A stretch of 64,000 bases of DNA from Fibrobacterota bacterium (GCA_023459055.1 JAEWVR010000015.1:212041-276040); one strand, 5' to 3'; positions 38,368 to 47,992 are shown, counted from the first letter of the stretch. Numbers and translations: made by a program. The notes: generated by a model from the letters alone, not told the origin.

Positions 38368-38712
38368 AATTACTATCCTAAAAAAAGTTATTAATGCTAA
38401 CGGAAATCCAATTTTCTGTCAATGTCAATAAAATACCAAAAAATAGAACGTTTTGATATGATTGTGTAGTGTTGTCATTAAACAAGACATATAACACTTG
38501 TAAACAATTTGTTACATACAACTCAATATTTTTGTATCACATACGTTATATAATTAATTGTAAACAATTCGCTTTGATTTTGAGCAATACCTGAGTATAT
38601 TGACTTTTTTAATGGTTGTCACGGGAGTGTTCCTACAGTTATACTTAAGATAGAGTGTATATGGATTAAGTATGTAATAGGTATATGAGATTCTGACAAG
38701 TGAGGCGTTCAT
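38368..38712. promoter_or_regulatory. Shared GH5/GH26 control region with two operator-like sites
   Basis: AT-rich region between divergent glycanase genes. A perfect palindrome AATTGTAAACAATT lies at 38556-38569 and a near copy CTTGTAAACAATTT at 38497-38510, centres 59 bases apart (between five and six helical turns). The arrangement suggests one regulator acting on both promoters. No regulator gene is adjacent. Confidence 0.5.
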
Positions 38713-39756
38713 ATGAAAAAGAAGAGTTTCATAATCATTAAGTTTAGTGTACTGATCACCTTACTTCTGGTAGTATCGTGTATGCATAAGTTTGTTGAAA
38801 CCGATGACGAGAATGAAAATCTTGTATTTCTTCGTTGTTCCGTTCATGGTGAGAAACCTGAAGTTCCGAATGCGCAGCGATTCGGTTTTTTCTCAAGCAG
38901 GCTCTGGGAAAATTATGAGGATAATCTCAGGGATGAAATTAATGTGTTTGGTGCAGTTCCTGGGTATGTACTTTGGTATATACAGATGGGTGAAGGATTT
39001 CCCCTGCAGGTTACAGAGTCAAACAAGGAACTTGGTATTTACACGGTAATCAATCAGGATCTTAAAAATGATCAATTGACAAGTAGTGAAAACGAAAATA
39101 TTCTCAAAGAAATTATTGATGGTAAGTGGGATGATTATTTCAGAAAAATGGCTCGTCAGGCAAAAGAACTTGATATGAAGGTATATTACAGATTTGGCTA
39201 TGAGATGAATGGCAACTGGTTTCCCTGGGGTAAGAAAAGCAGTCTTTTCAAAAACGCATGGCGGCACGCGCATAAAATTTTTAGAAAAGAAAAAGCAGAT
39301 AATGTCTTGTGGATATTCAGTCCGAGTGTAGTATGGGGGCTTCAGACATTCGAAAAGGATATTTACCCTTATTATCCCGGCAGTGATTATGTTGACATTG
39401 TAGCACTTGATGGTTATAATTTCGGTGATTATCATGACAGGTACCATCAATGGGAATCGTTTCATAAAGTGTTTGCGCGTTCGGTGTCAGGATTAATGAA
39501 TTTTGGTAAACCGATGTGGATCGCCGAAATAGGTTGTCCATCCGACCCGAGACGTCACTATTGGCTTCGTGATTTTCTGGACTTTTTTGATTCGAATAAC
39601 TGTTTTGAGGTTTTTTTATGGTTTAATGAATATAAAAAGGGTGAACCGAACTTTCGTATTGATGCTGATGCTGAATCACTTAAGATTTTTCGTGCCTGGG
39701 CTCAGAAGGCTAATGAACGTGACAGAAATAATGCAAATATTGCATCACGCCATTAA
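38713..39756 (+). CDS. GH26 family lipoprotein glycanase
   Basis: A 347-residue enzyme resembling GH26 beta-mannanases and related glycanases. The signal ends in the lipobox LLVVSC (Cys23), placing it on a membrane surface. The acid/base is Glu164 in YRFGYEMNGNWFPW and the nucleophile Glu272 in MWIAEIGCPSD, the usual GH26 motifs. Substrate could be beta-mannan, mixed-linkage glucan or xylan. GTGAGG precedes the ATG. It is divergent from GH5 and shares its control region. Confidence 0.9.
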   Translation: MKKKSFIIIKFSVLITLLLVVSCMHKFVETDDENENLVFLRCSVHGEKPEVPNAQRFGFFSSRLWENYEDNLRDEINVFGAVPGYVLWYIQMGEGFPLQVTESNKELGIYTVINQDLKNDQLTSSENENILKEIIDGKWDDYFRKMARQAKELDMKVYYRFGYEMNGNWFPWGKKSSLFKNAWRHAHKIFRKEKADNVLWIFSPSVVWGLQTFEKDIYPYYPGSDYVDIVALDGYNFGDYHDRYHQWESFHKVFARSVSGLMNFGKPMWIAEIGCPSDPRRHYWLRDFLDFFDSNNCFEVFLWFNEYKKGEPNFRIDADAESLKIFRAWAQKANERDRNNANIASRH

Positions 39757-39820
39757 GTAAATTTTTTACACAAACAAAAATAACCTTAATGAAGGTCGAA
39801 TTATCTATAATAAAATTGTA

Positions 39821-41500
39821 ATGGCTATAGGAACTGGTTTCAAAACTGCTTCCATCAGATTTATGATATGCTCAGGTATTATCTTCTGTTTACTGCCTGG
39901 ATTTATATCTGTTTATTCAGCTCAACCTGATGGTTTGTCTGAGGTACCTGCCCGAATTGATTCGTTTAATGATAGTAACGGTATAATATCCTCATTAGAC
40001 GCTCTTGTGCAGGATATCGATAGAAAAGAGCGCGAATTGTCAAGTTTGCAGCATCAGACTCAGGGCGCACCTGACAAAGCTGCAAATGAGCGGATACGTA
40101 AAGTCAGGGAAGAGATTCGCGAACAGCAGCTTTTGTTTGAGCGTCTGGCTGTCGATGTAGATATCAGCGCTTTTACTGAAAAAACCGAGGTGAAATTCGA
40201 TTGGCAGCAACAAATAGGCAAACTCCTTAAGCCAATCATGGCAGAAGTGGAGTTCGCTACACGTCAGTCCCGTGCCATTGGGGAACTGCGAGCACAAATT
40301 TCCACAATCACCACTGAACGCGATATCTCATCACAAGCACTTGCAAATCTGGACAAGCTGGTTGGAGCATCTGTTTCTCCCGTATTGAACGCGCGTCTGG
40401 AAAAAATGCGTATGCTCTGGAAACAACGATTTAAGGGAGCACAGGATCGTTTAAGCGCTCTTGAAAACACACTGGAGAAAAAATTAGCTGAACAGCAATC
40501 TCCATTTGATGCCAGCGTGGCTTATATTCGTAATTTCCTCCGCACCCGGGGGCAGAATCTTCTTTTGGGAATTATAGCCTTTTGCGTTGTGTTTTTTGGT
40601 ATACGATTTCTTATGATCGCCTGGGGGATGGCATGGAAACATAAAAAACGGGGAAATCGGCTTGTAACGATTTCTATACAAGCATTGCGTATTTTAGGTG
40701 GGATAGCGGCCATGCTCATGGTTTTCAGCTTTACTGCCGATTGGTTTCTCCTTGCTGTTGCGCTCATATTCCTGATTGGTATTGGTTGGGCCAGTTTTAA
40801 AACATTGCCGCAAAATATAGAAATACTGCAACTTATGATGAATACCGGAGCTGTTCGGGAGGGTGAACGTATAGTAATGGATGGTATTCCATGGCTGGTT
40901 GAAAGTATCGGTCTCAGGGCACGCATGGTTAATCCACTGCTTGATGGCGGAGAGCAGATGCTGCCACTTAAAATGCTGGTTGGAAAGTATTCGCGTCCTC
41001 CGGGAAAATCCGAAGAGTGGTTTCCATGCCAAAAAGGCGACCTGGTACAGGTTGATGGAAAGACGGGACGTGTAGTATACCAGACTCCTGGTGCAGTGCA
41101 GATTGCCGAGGCTGATGGCGCTTTGGACATTTATCAAACTCCTGCCTTTCTCGCTCTTAATCCTCGAAATATTACAGCGAATCTGCGTGTTACCTCTACT
41201 TTTAGCGTGGATTATAAGCATCAGGCTGAATGTACCACGCATATCCCCGAAGTGATGTTGTGCAGTCTGAAAAGAGAATTGCCTGAAATTGTGGATCCCG
41301 CAAACATCAGAGATGTCTTTGTGATGTTTAAAAAAGCAGGATTATCATCACTGGATTATGAGATCCGGGTTGACCTCACTGGTGATGCCGCATTGGATTT
41401 TAAAATTGTCGAGTTTCATATACAGCGTATTCTGGTCGATACCTGCAATAAGCACAAGTGGGAGATACCTCTAAACCAGGTGATGATTCATCAGGGATAA
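39821..41500 (+). CDS. MscS-like mechanosensitive channel family membrane protein
   Basis: A 559-residue protein. An N-terminal signal (FMICSGIIFCLLPGFISVYSA) is followed by a long coiled-coil periplasmic part (~45-230), two or three membrane helices (~245-340: LLLGIIAFCVVFFGIRFLMI, ALRILGGIAAMLMVFSF, WFLLAVALIFLIGIG) and a beta-rich C-terminal domain. The order and the C-terminal section (CQKGDLVQVDGKTGRVVYQT, VEFHIQRILVDTCNKHKWEIP) fit the MscS group. The pore helix is atypical, so channel activity is not certain. No ribosome site is obvious before the ATG. Confidence 0.65.
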   Translation: MAIGTGFKTASIRFMICSGIIFCLLPGFISVYSAQPDGLSEVPARIDSFNDSNGIISSLDALVQDIDRKERELSSLQHQTQGAPDKAANERIRKVREEIREQQLLFERLAVDVDISAFTEKTEVKFDWQQQIGKLLKPIMAEVEFATRQSRAIGELRAQISTITTERDISSQALANLDKLVGASVSPVLNARLEKMRMLWKQRFKGAQDRLSALENTLEKKLAEQQSPFDASVAYIRNFLRTRGQNLLLGIIAFCVVFFGIRFLMIAWGMAWKHKKRGNRLVTISIQALRILGGIAAMLMVFSFTADWFLLAVALIFLIGIGWASFKTLPQNIEILQLMMNTGAVREGERIVMDGIPWLVESIGLRARMVNPLLDGGEQMLPLKMLVGKYSRPPGKSEEWFPCQKGDLVQVDGKTGRVVYQTPGAVQIAEADGALDIYQTPAFLALNPRNITANLRVTSTFSVDYKHQAECTTHIPEVMLCSLKRELPEIVDPANIRDVFVMFKKAGLSSLDYEIRVDLTGDAALDFKIVEFHIQRILVDTCNKHKWEIPLNQVMIHQG

Positions 41501-41622
41501 TTCAGAAAATTTATCTGCCAGGTGAAAATACTTCAATTTCGCAAATAAACTGTCGTGCTTGAAAACGTTCCCCTTGCATTACACTTTCTCACAAATTAGT
41601 TTAAATCTCTTTTCGTATAAAA

Positions 41623-41790
41623 TTCAAGTCAAGGGAATTCCCGTTTGAATCGGGAGCGGACCCGCCACTGTGTTATTCGATATACATTGTTGAATCCACT
41701 GTCATGAACAGGTATGATGGGAAGGGGACAATGGCTGATCGTGTTGCAAACGATCAGGCGAATATAAGCCAGGAGACCTGCTTGAATACA
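41623..41790 (+). ncRNA. Cobalamin riboswitch
   Basis: Conserved parts occur in order: AAGGGAATTCCCGTTTGAAT and CGGGAGCGGACCCGCCACTG (the P3-P6 core), a variable arm, an AACAGG..GATGGGAAGGGGACA segment and the B12 box AAGCCAGGAGACCTGC at 41766-41781. It senses adenosyl- or methylcobalamin and would lower expression of the cobU-cobT-cobS genes starting 265 bases downstream. Confidence 0.92.
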
Positions 41791-42055
41791 TTTGGCTCTG
41801 AACTGGATTGTGATGCAGTTTTCAGAGTTTTACACTGTACGGTCTTCGTGGAATAAGACCGGAGGATTCCAGTTTGAATGAATTGTCTTAACAAAAAATC
41901 CATTTTCCAGTTATTACAGGATGGAAATTCAGAAACTGACATTTCTGAATTGCTGCGTGTCATGCTGTATTCTGTAACAGTTTACTTTTTGTTAATGAGA
42001 GAAAATTTTAAATATGTATTCGTGATGAATGCAGTTCACCAGGGAAAATAAGTAC
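41791..42055 (+). other. Leader between riboswitch and cobU, possible small ORF
   Basis: Two hairpins are visible: CGGTCTT..AAGACCG (around 41840-41862) and a perfect 10-bp stem AATTCAGAAA (41926-41935) with 41942-41951. Neither is followed by a T run, so the expression platform is unclear. A 57-codon frame at 41878-42051 (starts MNCLNKKSIFQLL, ends VHQGK) has GGAGG 12 bases upstream and stops five bases before cobU. It may be a leader peptide or chance. Confidence 0.35.
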
Positions 42056-42589
42056 ATGAGGAAAATAACACTTGTAACAGGTGGTGTACGAAGTGGAAAA
42101 AGCAGTTTCGCAGTATCATATGCACAAAACAAAGATGGCAACAAGGTGTTTATTGCGACAGCTGTTCCATTCGATGACGAAATGAGAATAAGGGTTGAAA
42201 ATCATCGTGTTGAACGGGGCAAATTGTTTGAAACTGTGGAAGAACCGTATGAGCTGGCTGCTGCAATTACTCATGTTCACTCCAGGTATTCAATAACAGT
42301 TGTCGATTGTCTTACGGTATGGATGGGTAATCTGTTTTACAAATATGAACAGAATACCGGGCTGATATCTGTTGAAATTGACAAATTGGTCATGGCTTTA
42401 AACAGTGTTCAGTCTGAAATTATAATTGTGACAAATGAAGTGGGGTGGGGGATTGTTCCTGAGAATAAACTTGCCCGTGAGTTCCGGGATATGAATGGAT
42501 TATTAAATCAGAAGGTTGCTGCAATTGCTGATAATGTTATTCTCTCAGTAAGCGGTATCCAAATTAACATAAAGGGAAACAGGTCGTAA
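42056..42589 (+). CDS. cobU: Adenosylcobinamide kinase / adenosylcobinamide-phosphate guanylyltransferase
   Basis: A 177-residue CobU from ATG 42056 (AGGGAAA site); an upstream in-frame ATG lacks one. The P-loop is TGGVRSGKS at residues 8-16, ENHRVERG carries the His that is guanylylated, and VVDCLTVWMGNLF is the second core motif. It phosphorylates adenosylcobinamide and then links GMP to it, in cobalamin nucleotide-loop assembly. First of three genes behind the riboswitch, one base before cobT. Confidence 0.95.
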   Translation: MRKITLVTGGVRSGKSSFAVSYAQNKDGNKVFIATAVPFDDEMRIRVENHRVERGKLFETVEEPYELAAAITHVHSRYSITVVDCLTVWMGNLFYKYEQNTGLISVEIDKLVMALNSVQSEIIIVTNEVGWGIVPENKLAREFRDMNGLLNQKVAAIADNVILSVSGIQINIKGNRS

Positions 42590-42590
42590 A

Positions 42591-43622
42591 ATGTCAATTG
42601 AATCATTGGATTACCATTCAGTACTGGCAAATAAAATAAAGGCACATCTGGATGATCTTACAAAACCGATCGGAAGTCTGGGACGTCTTGAGGAGTTTGC
42701 TTTACAATATTGCATGATTAAACAGAACGAAAATGCCGGTTTAAGCAGATCAAAAATGTATGTTTTTGCGGGTGACCATGGTATTACAGAGCAGAATGTA
42801 TGTCCGTATCCAAAAAGTGTTACCTGTCAAATGGCTGCAAATATTGCATCTGGCGGCGCGGCAATAAGTGTTTTGTGCAGAAATTCAGAAATTGATCTTT
42901 CGGTCGTTGACATGGGTGTCGATGCCGAATTAACATATTCGTCGAAGCTTATTAATTGTAAAGTTGCCAGAGGTACAAAAGATTTCAGTTGTGGTTGTGC
43001 AATGACATCTGATGAATGCCGGGACGCACTTAACCATGGAAAAAAGCTTGCAAAGGAATCTGGCGCAGATTTGCTCGGTGTTGGCGAAATGGGAATTGGA
43101 AATAGTTCATCAGCGTCAGCATTGTATGCAATGCTTTTAGGGATCGAGCCGCAACGGACTGTCGGTGCGGGAACCGGATCACAGGGAGAGATGCTTGAGC
43201 GAAAGAAGCAGGTGATCGCATCTTCGGTTGCGATGCATCATAAAGAGTGGAATGGTGATGCATTAGAGGCATTGAGACGGGTTGGTGGTTATGAAATTGC
43301 CGGAATTGCCGGAATGATTCTTGGTGCAGCAGAAAATGCAATTCCGGTTGTTGTTGATGGATTTATTGCCGGGGCCGGAGCGCTTGTTGCAATGAGGCAT
43401 GAACCGAAGGTAAAACAGTATCTGTTTTTCTCACATGCATCGGCTGAACAATTTCATAAAGCATTTCTTGAAATAGAGGGGCTGAGGCCGATACTGGATC
43501 TTGACATGCGATTAGGTGAGGGCAGCGGGGCAGCCATTGCCATGCAGATTATAAGGCAGGCTATGAATTGTTATCATCAGATGGCAACATTCAGCAGTGC
43601 CGGTGTTTCAAAAGAGGTATAG
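42591..43622 (+). CDS. cobT: Nicotinate-nucleotide-dimethylbenzimidazole phosphoribosyltransferase
   Basis: A 343-residue CobT that makes alpha-ribazole phosphate, activating the lower ligand of cobalamin. LTKPIGSLGRLEE, FAGDHGITEQNVCPYP, LLGVGEMGIGNSSSASAL, VGAGTGSQGE and the catalytic Glu region LDLDMRLGEGSGAA are all present. Full family length. It starts one base after cobU and its end carries the ribosome site of cobS. Confidence 0.96.
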   Translation: MSIESLDYHSVLANKIKAHLDDLTKPIGSLGRLEEFALQYCMIKQNENAGLSRSKMYVFAGDHGITEQNVCPYPKSVTCQMAANIASGGAAISVLCRNSEIDLSVVDMGVDAELTYSSKLINCKVARGTKDFSCGCAMTSDECRDALNHGKKLAKESGADLLGVGEMGIGNSSSASALYAMLLGIEPQRTVGAGTGSQGEMLERKKQVIASSVAMHHKEWNGDALEALRRVGGYEIAGIAGMILGAAENAIPVVVDGFIAGAGALVAMRHEPKVKQYLFFSHASAEQFHKAFLEIEGLRPILDLDMRLGEGSGAAIAMQIIRQAMNCYHQMATFSSAGVSKEV

Positions 43623-44378
43623 ATGATCAGTCGCTGTGTTACATCGTTGCGTATTTTAACAACGATCCCGGTGCCAGGGAAAGATACTCCTCTTGTTGCA
43701 TCATCAATGCCGTTTTTCCCCCTGGCAGGTTTTTTAATTGCGCTTGTGATGTATCTTGTCTATCTATTGATTAATTATTGCCAGCCATTGGTACCATTAA
43801 GTGGCATACTGCTTACGGGGGTGCTTTTTCTTGTGACCGGTGGTTTACATTTTGATGGATTTGCGGACTGTTGTGACGGATTTGGTGGTGGCAGAACAAA
43901 AGAGAAAATACTATCAATTTTTAAGGATTCAAGATTGGGTACCTATGGTGTTGCCGGACTTTGTATTGATATCCTGTTACGGGTCACACTATATACGTGG
44001 TACGTGGAACATCATTTCTTTACGATAATACTTGTTAGTCTTGTTATGTCAAGAGCGTTTCAGGCGCTTGCTTTGTCAGGAATGAAATCTGCCACACCAG
44101 GTCAGGGTAGTGCATCACATTTTTGTCAAAGCGGATCAGGATGGCAGATCGTGCTGTCAAATGTGCTGGTTTTTTCACTATGTATCGTTATCGTTCCGGA
44201 TCAGCTTGTAATGGCAGGTATTATTGTGACTGCGTTTATTGCTGGAATGGTGTTTATGTTGTATTGTAAAAAACGGATTGATGGTGTAACCGGTGATTGT
44301 ATTGGTGCGCTTAGTGAGATTACCGAGGTTGTAATATTAACCGGTGGAGTTATTGGTTCATCATATCTTGTCATATGA
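43623..44378 (+). CDS. cobS: Adenosylcobinamide-GDP ribazoletransferase (cobalamin synthase)
   Basis: A 251-residue polytopic membrane enzyme joining adenosylcobinamide-GDP and alpha-ribazole. The signature GLHFDGFADCCDGFGGGRTK followed by ILSIFKDSRLGTYGV is intact, and six or seven hydrophobic helices are evident. With CobU and CobT it completes the salvage branch from cobinamide to cobalamin; the alpha-ribazole phosphatase CobC is not present in the window. AAAGAGG lies in the end of cobT. Confidence 0.95.
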   Translation: MISRCVTSLRILTTIPVPGKDTPLVASSMPFFPLAGFLIALVMYLVYLLINYCQPLVPLSGILLTGVLFLVTGGLHFDGFADCCDGFGGGRTKEKILSIFKDSRLGTYGVAGLCIDILLRVTLYTWYVEHHFFTIILVSLVMSRAFQALALSGMKSATPGQGSASHFCQSGSGWQIVLSNVLVFSLCIVIVPDQLVMAGIIVTAFIAGMVFMLYCKKRIDGVTGDCIGALSEITEVVILTGGVIGSSYLVI

Positions 44379-44552
44379 GTCGTGTTGTCTGCTAAAATTC
44401 ATGATCTGCATGAAAACTGTATGGTGTTGCTGGAAATTGTTGTTGCATTAACCTGAAACGAGTAGTTATATTTAGTGGGTTTTGCGCAAATTTATACTAA
44501 ATTTGTTAAAACAGGTTTGTATCACTGTACATAACTATTGTAAGGAGCAAAA

Positions 44553-45884
44553 ATGTTCGGTTGTCACTTAGGTAAGCTGTTTCAGGTTTCGATGGCTGGT
44601 GGATCATATCAGGAGGGTCTAACAGCATTAATTCAGGGTGTTCCATCAGGAATGGAATTTACAGAACAAGAAATCTACGGTGATTTGCTTCTTCGTAAAC
44701 CAGGTGCAGACGAACTTTCATCACCAAGAAAAGAGCCTGATCTGCCTATTATCTATACCGGTACCAACGCTGCCGATACAATTGAGGGTGCTGGAAATGA
44801 GAATCATACAAATGGCAGTCCGATGACAATTCTTATTCCAAACCTTGATCGTCATTTTATCCATATTAAGCAATATCAGGATACAAACAGAACACCGCGC
44901 CCCGGCCACGCATCGTATGCGTCATTTATAAAATATGGTGCTGACGATGATGCAATCGGGGCTGGGATTTTCAGCGGTCGTTATACATCTGCGATTGTTG
45001 CTGCAGGGTATATTGCAAAGCAGGTATTGAAAAAGTGTGGCATTAATGTGTTCGCATATGTAAAAGAGATGGCAGGGGTTGCCTGCCCTGAAATTGATTC
45101 GGAAATCATTGCTCAGAAGTGTGCATCCTACAAAAAATTCAGAGCGGATTATGATCCTTTTTATCAGCAGGTTTATGTAAGTGGCAGAGTACAGACCAAG
45201 ATGCGTTTTTTGGAAAAAATGGCACTATTTGCTCAGATTGAAAAGGAAATCGATCCGATCAGAGATACAGCAAAGGCATTTACACGAAAAGAGATTGAAG
45301 CGGCATATGGTGTTCATCATGTTGTAAATTGTCCGGATCTTGAGGCTGCTCAGGCTATGCTTGATGCCGTGAACCGGATAAGTGCAAAGGGTGATAGTGC
45401 CGGAGGGGTTGTTGAGGTTATTGCTACTGGTGTACCCACAGGTCTGGGTGAACCGGTTTTTGATAAACTTGATGCAGAACTCGGAAGAATGCTTGGAATT
45501 GGTGCGGTTAAAGGTGTTGAGAATGGAGCCGGTTTTAAAGTGAAAGATATGACTGGTTATCAGAGCAATGATAGAATGCATTCAGAGAACGGGAAAGTTA
45601 TTTTCGACTCCAATAATGCGGGTGGAATTACCGGTGGGCTTGCAACAGGACAGGATATAGTAATGCGTCTTGCGGTTAAATCAACACCAACTATTGATAG
45701 AAAACAGAATACTATTGATAAGTATACAAATCAAAATACAGAACTTGCAGCAATCACCCGCCGTGATCCGACAATCGTAGCCCGTATCTGGCCGGTTGCT
45801 GAGAATTACACGGCAATGGTTCTTCTGGATCATTTAATTATGCACTATGGATATCAGACTCTCCGTTCTGTTGTCAGTAAATAA
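44553..45884 (+). CDS. Divergent chorismate synthase homologue lacking the GESHG motif
   Basis: A 443-residue protein clearly of the chorismate synthase fold: LTALIQGVPSGMEFTEQEI, RPGHASY (His119), VVEVIATGVPTGLGEPVFDK, LDAELGRMLGIGAVKGVE, NNAGGITGGLATGQDI and VAENYTAMVLLDHLI. But the N-terminal GESHG motif with a catalytic His reads GGSYQ (residues 16-20), RGGGRSSGRETA is changed to IGAGIFSGRYTS, and GRHDP to TRRDP. It is ~80 residues longer than E. coli AroC, with an insertion near 170-270. It may be an active variant, or a paralogue with a new reaction. AAGGAG precedes ATG and a terminator follows, so it is separate from the cob genes. Confidence 0.85.
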   Translation: MFGCHLGKLFQVSMAGGSYQEGLTALIQGVPSGMEFTEQEIYGDLLLRKPGADELSSPRKEPDLPIIYTGTNAADTIEGAGNENHTNGSPMTILIPNLDRHFIHIKQYQDTNRTPRPGHASYASFIKYGADDDAIGAGIFSGRYTSAIVAAGYIAKQVLKKCGINVFAYVKEMAGVACPEIDSEIIAQKCASYKKFRADYDPFYQQVYVSGRVQTKMRFLEKMALFAQIEKEIDPIRDTAKAFTRKEIEAAYGVHHVVNCPDLEAAQAMLDAVNRISAKGDSAGGVVEVIATGVPTGLGEPVFDKLDAELGRMLGIGAVKGVENGAGFKVKDMTGYQSNDRMHSENGKVIFDSNNAGGITGGLATGQDIVMRLAVKSTPTIDRKQNTIDKYTNQNTELAAITRRDPTIVARIWPVAENYTAMVLLDHLIMHYGYQTLRSVVSK

Positions 45885-45889
45885 TTTCA

Positions 45890-45924
45890 GGTAACGGCGT
45901 CTATCCGGACGTCGTTACCGTTTT
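45890..45924 (+). terminator. Terminator after the chorismate synthase-like gene
   Basis: GGTAACGGCGT (45890-45900) pairs with ACGTCGTTACC (45909-45919) with one G-T mismatch around CTATCCGG, followed by GTTTTAA. It lies six bases past the stop codon. Confidence 0.85.
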
Positions 45925-46044
45925 AACTCATCGTCGATCACGAATCACATCTTTGTTTTGTTTGAATGAACTTACAAGTGTTATATTTACACTAAGCTTC
46001 TTAATATATAGTATTTATTACCTGATCGGGAGAGACGAGAGAAC

Positions 46045-47982
46045 ATGGTTATTCGCTTAATTAATGTTTCAAAGCATCTGATCTTATCCATTGCTCTATG
46101 CGCAGTTACGTCATTTGCACAGGGAGTACCTGCGGGAGCACTTCTTGATGCGCCATCGACACCTCAGGAACAGCAGGCAGTTGATTTACCACCAATTTCG
46201 TCAACTACAACACCAGTTAAACTGGGTGGTACACCGGCAATTCTGATATCTCGACCTGCTTTTGCTCCATATTCTACAGAAGAAAAAACAATGTACATAT
46301 CTTCTGTTTCTCAAGGGTATTTCTATCTTAAATTAAGCGCATTAACCGGGTATCAGGTCATTTCGATGGATAAGGCAGCTAAAAGTATTCCTTATTATCA
46401 TGATCATACAAGAAGAATTTCCAAAAATGCCTACATTGAATCTGCAAGGCGCCTGGGGGCATCGTACCTTCTTTATCAGGAATATGAACCACAAGGAAAA
46501 AAGACCCGTTACAATATCGAAGTATTCTCCATAATAGATAATCAGCGCCTGGTTTCAAAAAGTCTTGTAATTGATATGCAGAAATTTGAAAGCGCGCTTG
46601 AAGAGGGGCTTGGGGCAGTCGTAAATGCGCTACCAAATCAGATCTCTGACTATACACGTGAATTTTTCACAACCTCTGTTTTGGGAGATAATCCAAAAAT
46701 CGTCGAGACCTTTGGAAACACGTTTGCATCAATAGGTGATTTTTCGGAAAAACGAGCATTTGCGACCTCTGGGGAGCTTGAAAAGCTTGTGAATGGAAAA
46801 AGTAAATTTCAGGTTGGTAAAATGTTAACTGCCTATGCTTGTGCCGCCGGGATGCGCTATGACAAGGCAATTGAATATCAAAATGAGCTTATCAGTTCAT
46901 TTGGTGTTTCGAATCCGTCATTATACCTGGATCTGGCAACATATCAGGTAGGTGCTCAGAGTTATGATATGGCACTGTCGTCAGTTGATAATGCAGCTAA
47001 AGAACCATCTCTGAAGCTTCAGGCAATTACCGCACGTGCCGAGATTTATGAGGCCAAGGGTGATTATAAAAAAGCTGAGAACTACTACTTACAGCTTCTA
47101 TCTGAAGGTGGAGAGAATGGCCTGATCTATTTCAAATTAGCACTTGTAAATATTGCCATAAATAACACAAGTGGTGCGGATTCTTATTTGTCAAAAGCAC
47201 AGGGGGCCGGGTATCAGCTTGACAGAGGTAGCTATTACGATATTGGCATGCGGTATGTTTCATTGTCCAATAATGAAAAAGCAATAGAGGCTTTTAAAAA
47301 CAGTCTGGGCACAACTCAGGACTATGAACCGGCCTGGCAGCAACTTGCGAAGCTCTATAAAGAAATGGGACGAAAAGCTGACGCTGCCGAGTGTTATGTG
47401 AGTTTGTTTCAGATCAATAACAATGCGTATAAAGACGATCTGTTGCGTGCCGGGGAAATCTACGAGGAGCTGAATCTGAAAGAGAATGTCAAGGATGTAT
47501 ATTCGCTTTTCCTTGCCCGAAAGTTTGTTAGTGCTGAAGTATCGGTAAAGCTTGCAAAACTTGAAGCTGGTGATGGGAATTGCGAAAAAGCGACAGAGCT
47601 TGTCTATGGACTTGAATCTAACAGTAGTGTTTCGGATGATGTTCGTGCTATTAATCAGCAATGTGGAAAACCGGATCGCAGGGTAACAATTCCAACTGGC
47701 AGTGAATACACGAAAACAAAACCAATCGTAAAAGTCTGGAGAATTGCGTCACTGGTATTAGCTGCCGGTGGTGCCGGAGCCGGTTACTATTTTGATACAC
47801 AGGTGAAGACAAAAATGGATGAATATAATAAATGCGTAAGCAATTCAGATGATGCAGCAATGCTTCGTACTGATGCTGAAACTGCAAAAAGAAACCGTAT
47901 GCTTTGTTATGCAGGTGGGGGAGTTGGCCTTGGAAGTATTGCACTCTCAATCACTTTGCCTATAATTTTTTCAGATAAGTGA
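46045..47982 (+). CDS. Exported TPR repeat membrane protein
   Basis: A 645-residue protein with a signal peptide (LILSIALCAVTSFAQG). About 80-200 resembles a small domain of the TolB/DUF type; about 250-520 holds TPRs (YDKAIEYQNELISSFG, GDYKKAENYYLQLLSEGG, NEKAIEAFKNSLGTTQDYEP, GRKADAAECYVSLFQI). Near the end two hydrophobic segments occur (IASLVLAAGGAGAGYYF and GGGVGLGSIALSITLPIIF), with several Gly. GGAGAGACGAGAG precedes ATG. It is 10 bp before a lipoprotein gene, so the two are likely co-transcribed envelope partners. Confidence 0.8.
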   Translation: MVIRLINVSKHLILSIALCAVTSFAQGVPAGALLDAPSTPQEQQAVDLPPISSTTTPVKLGGTPAILISRPAFAPYSTEEKTMYISSVSQGYFYLKLSALTGYQVISMDKAAKSIPYYHDHTRRISKNAYIESARRLGASYLLYQEYEPQGKKTRYNIEVFSIIDNQRLVSKSLVIDMQKFESALEEGLGAVVNALPNQISDYTREFFTTSVLGDNPKIVETFGNTFASIGDFSEKRAFATSGELEKLVNGKSKFQVGKMLTAYACAAGMRYDKAIEYQNELISSFGVSNPSLYLDLATYQVGAQSYDMALSSVDNAAKEPSLKLQAITARAEIYEAKGDYKKAENYYLQLLSEGGENGLIYFKLALVNIAINNTSGADSYLSKAQGAGYQLDRGSYYDIGMRYVSLSNNEKAIEAFKNSLGTTQDYEPAWQQLAKLYKEMGRKADAAECYVSLFQINNNAYKDDLLRAGEIYEELNLKENVKDVYSLFLARKFVSAEVSVKLAKLEAGDGNCEKATELVYGLESNSSVSDDVRAINQQCGKPDRRVTIPTGSEYTKTKPIVKVWRIASLVLAAGGAGAGYYFDTQVKTKMDEYNKCVSNSDDAAMLRTDAETAKRNRMLCYAGGGVGLGSIALSITLPIIFSDK

Positions 47983-47992
47983 GGTGGTGTTT

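Noticed and set aside
40522..41130. 202-codon minus-strand frame
   Set aside because: Antisense shadow of the MscS-like gene, with Ser/Pro/Arg-rich composition typical of such shadows.
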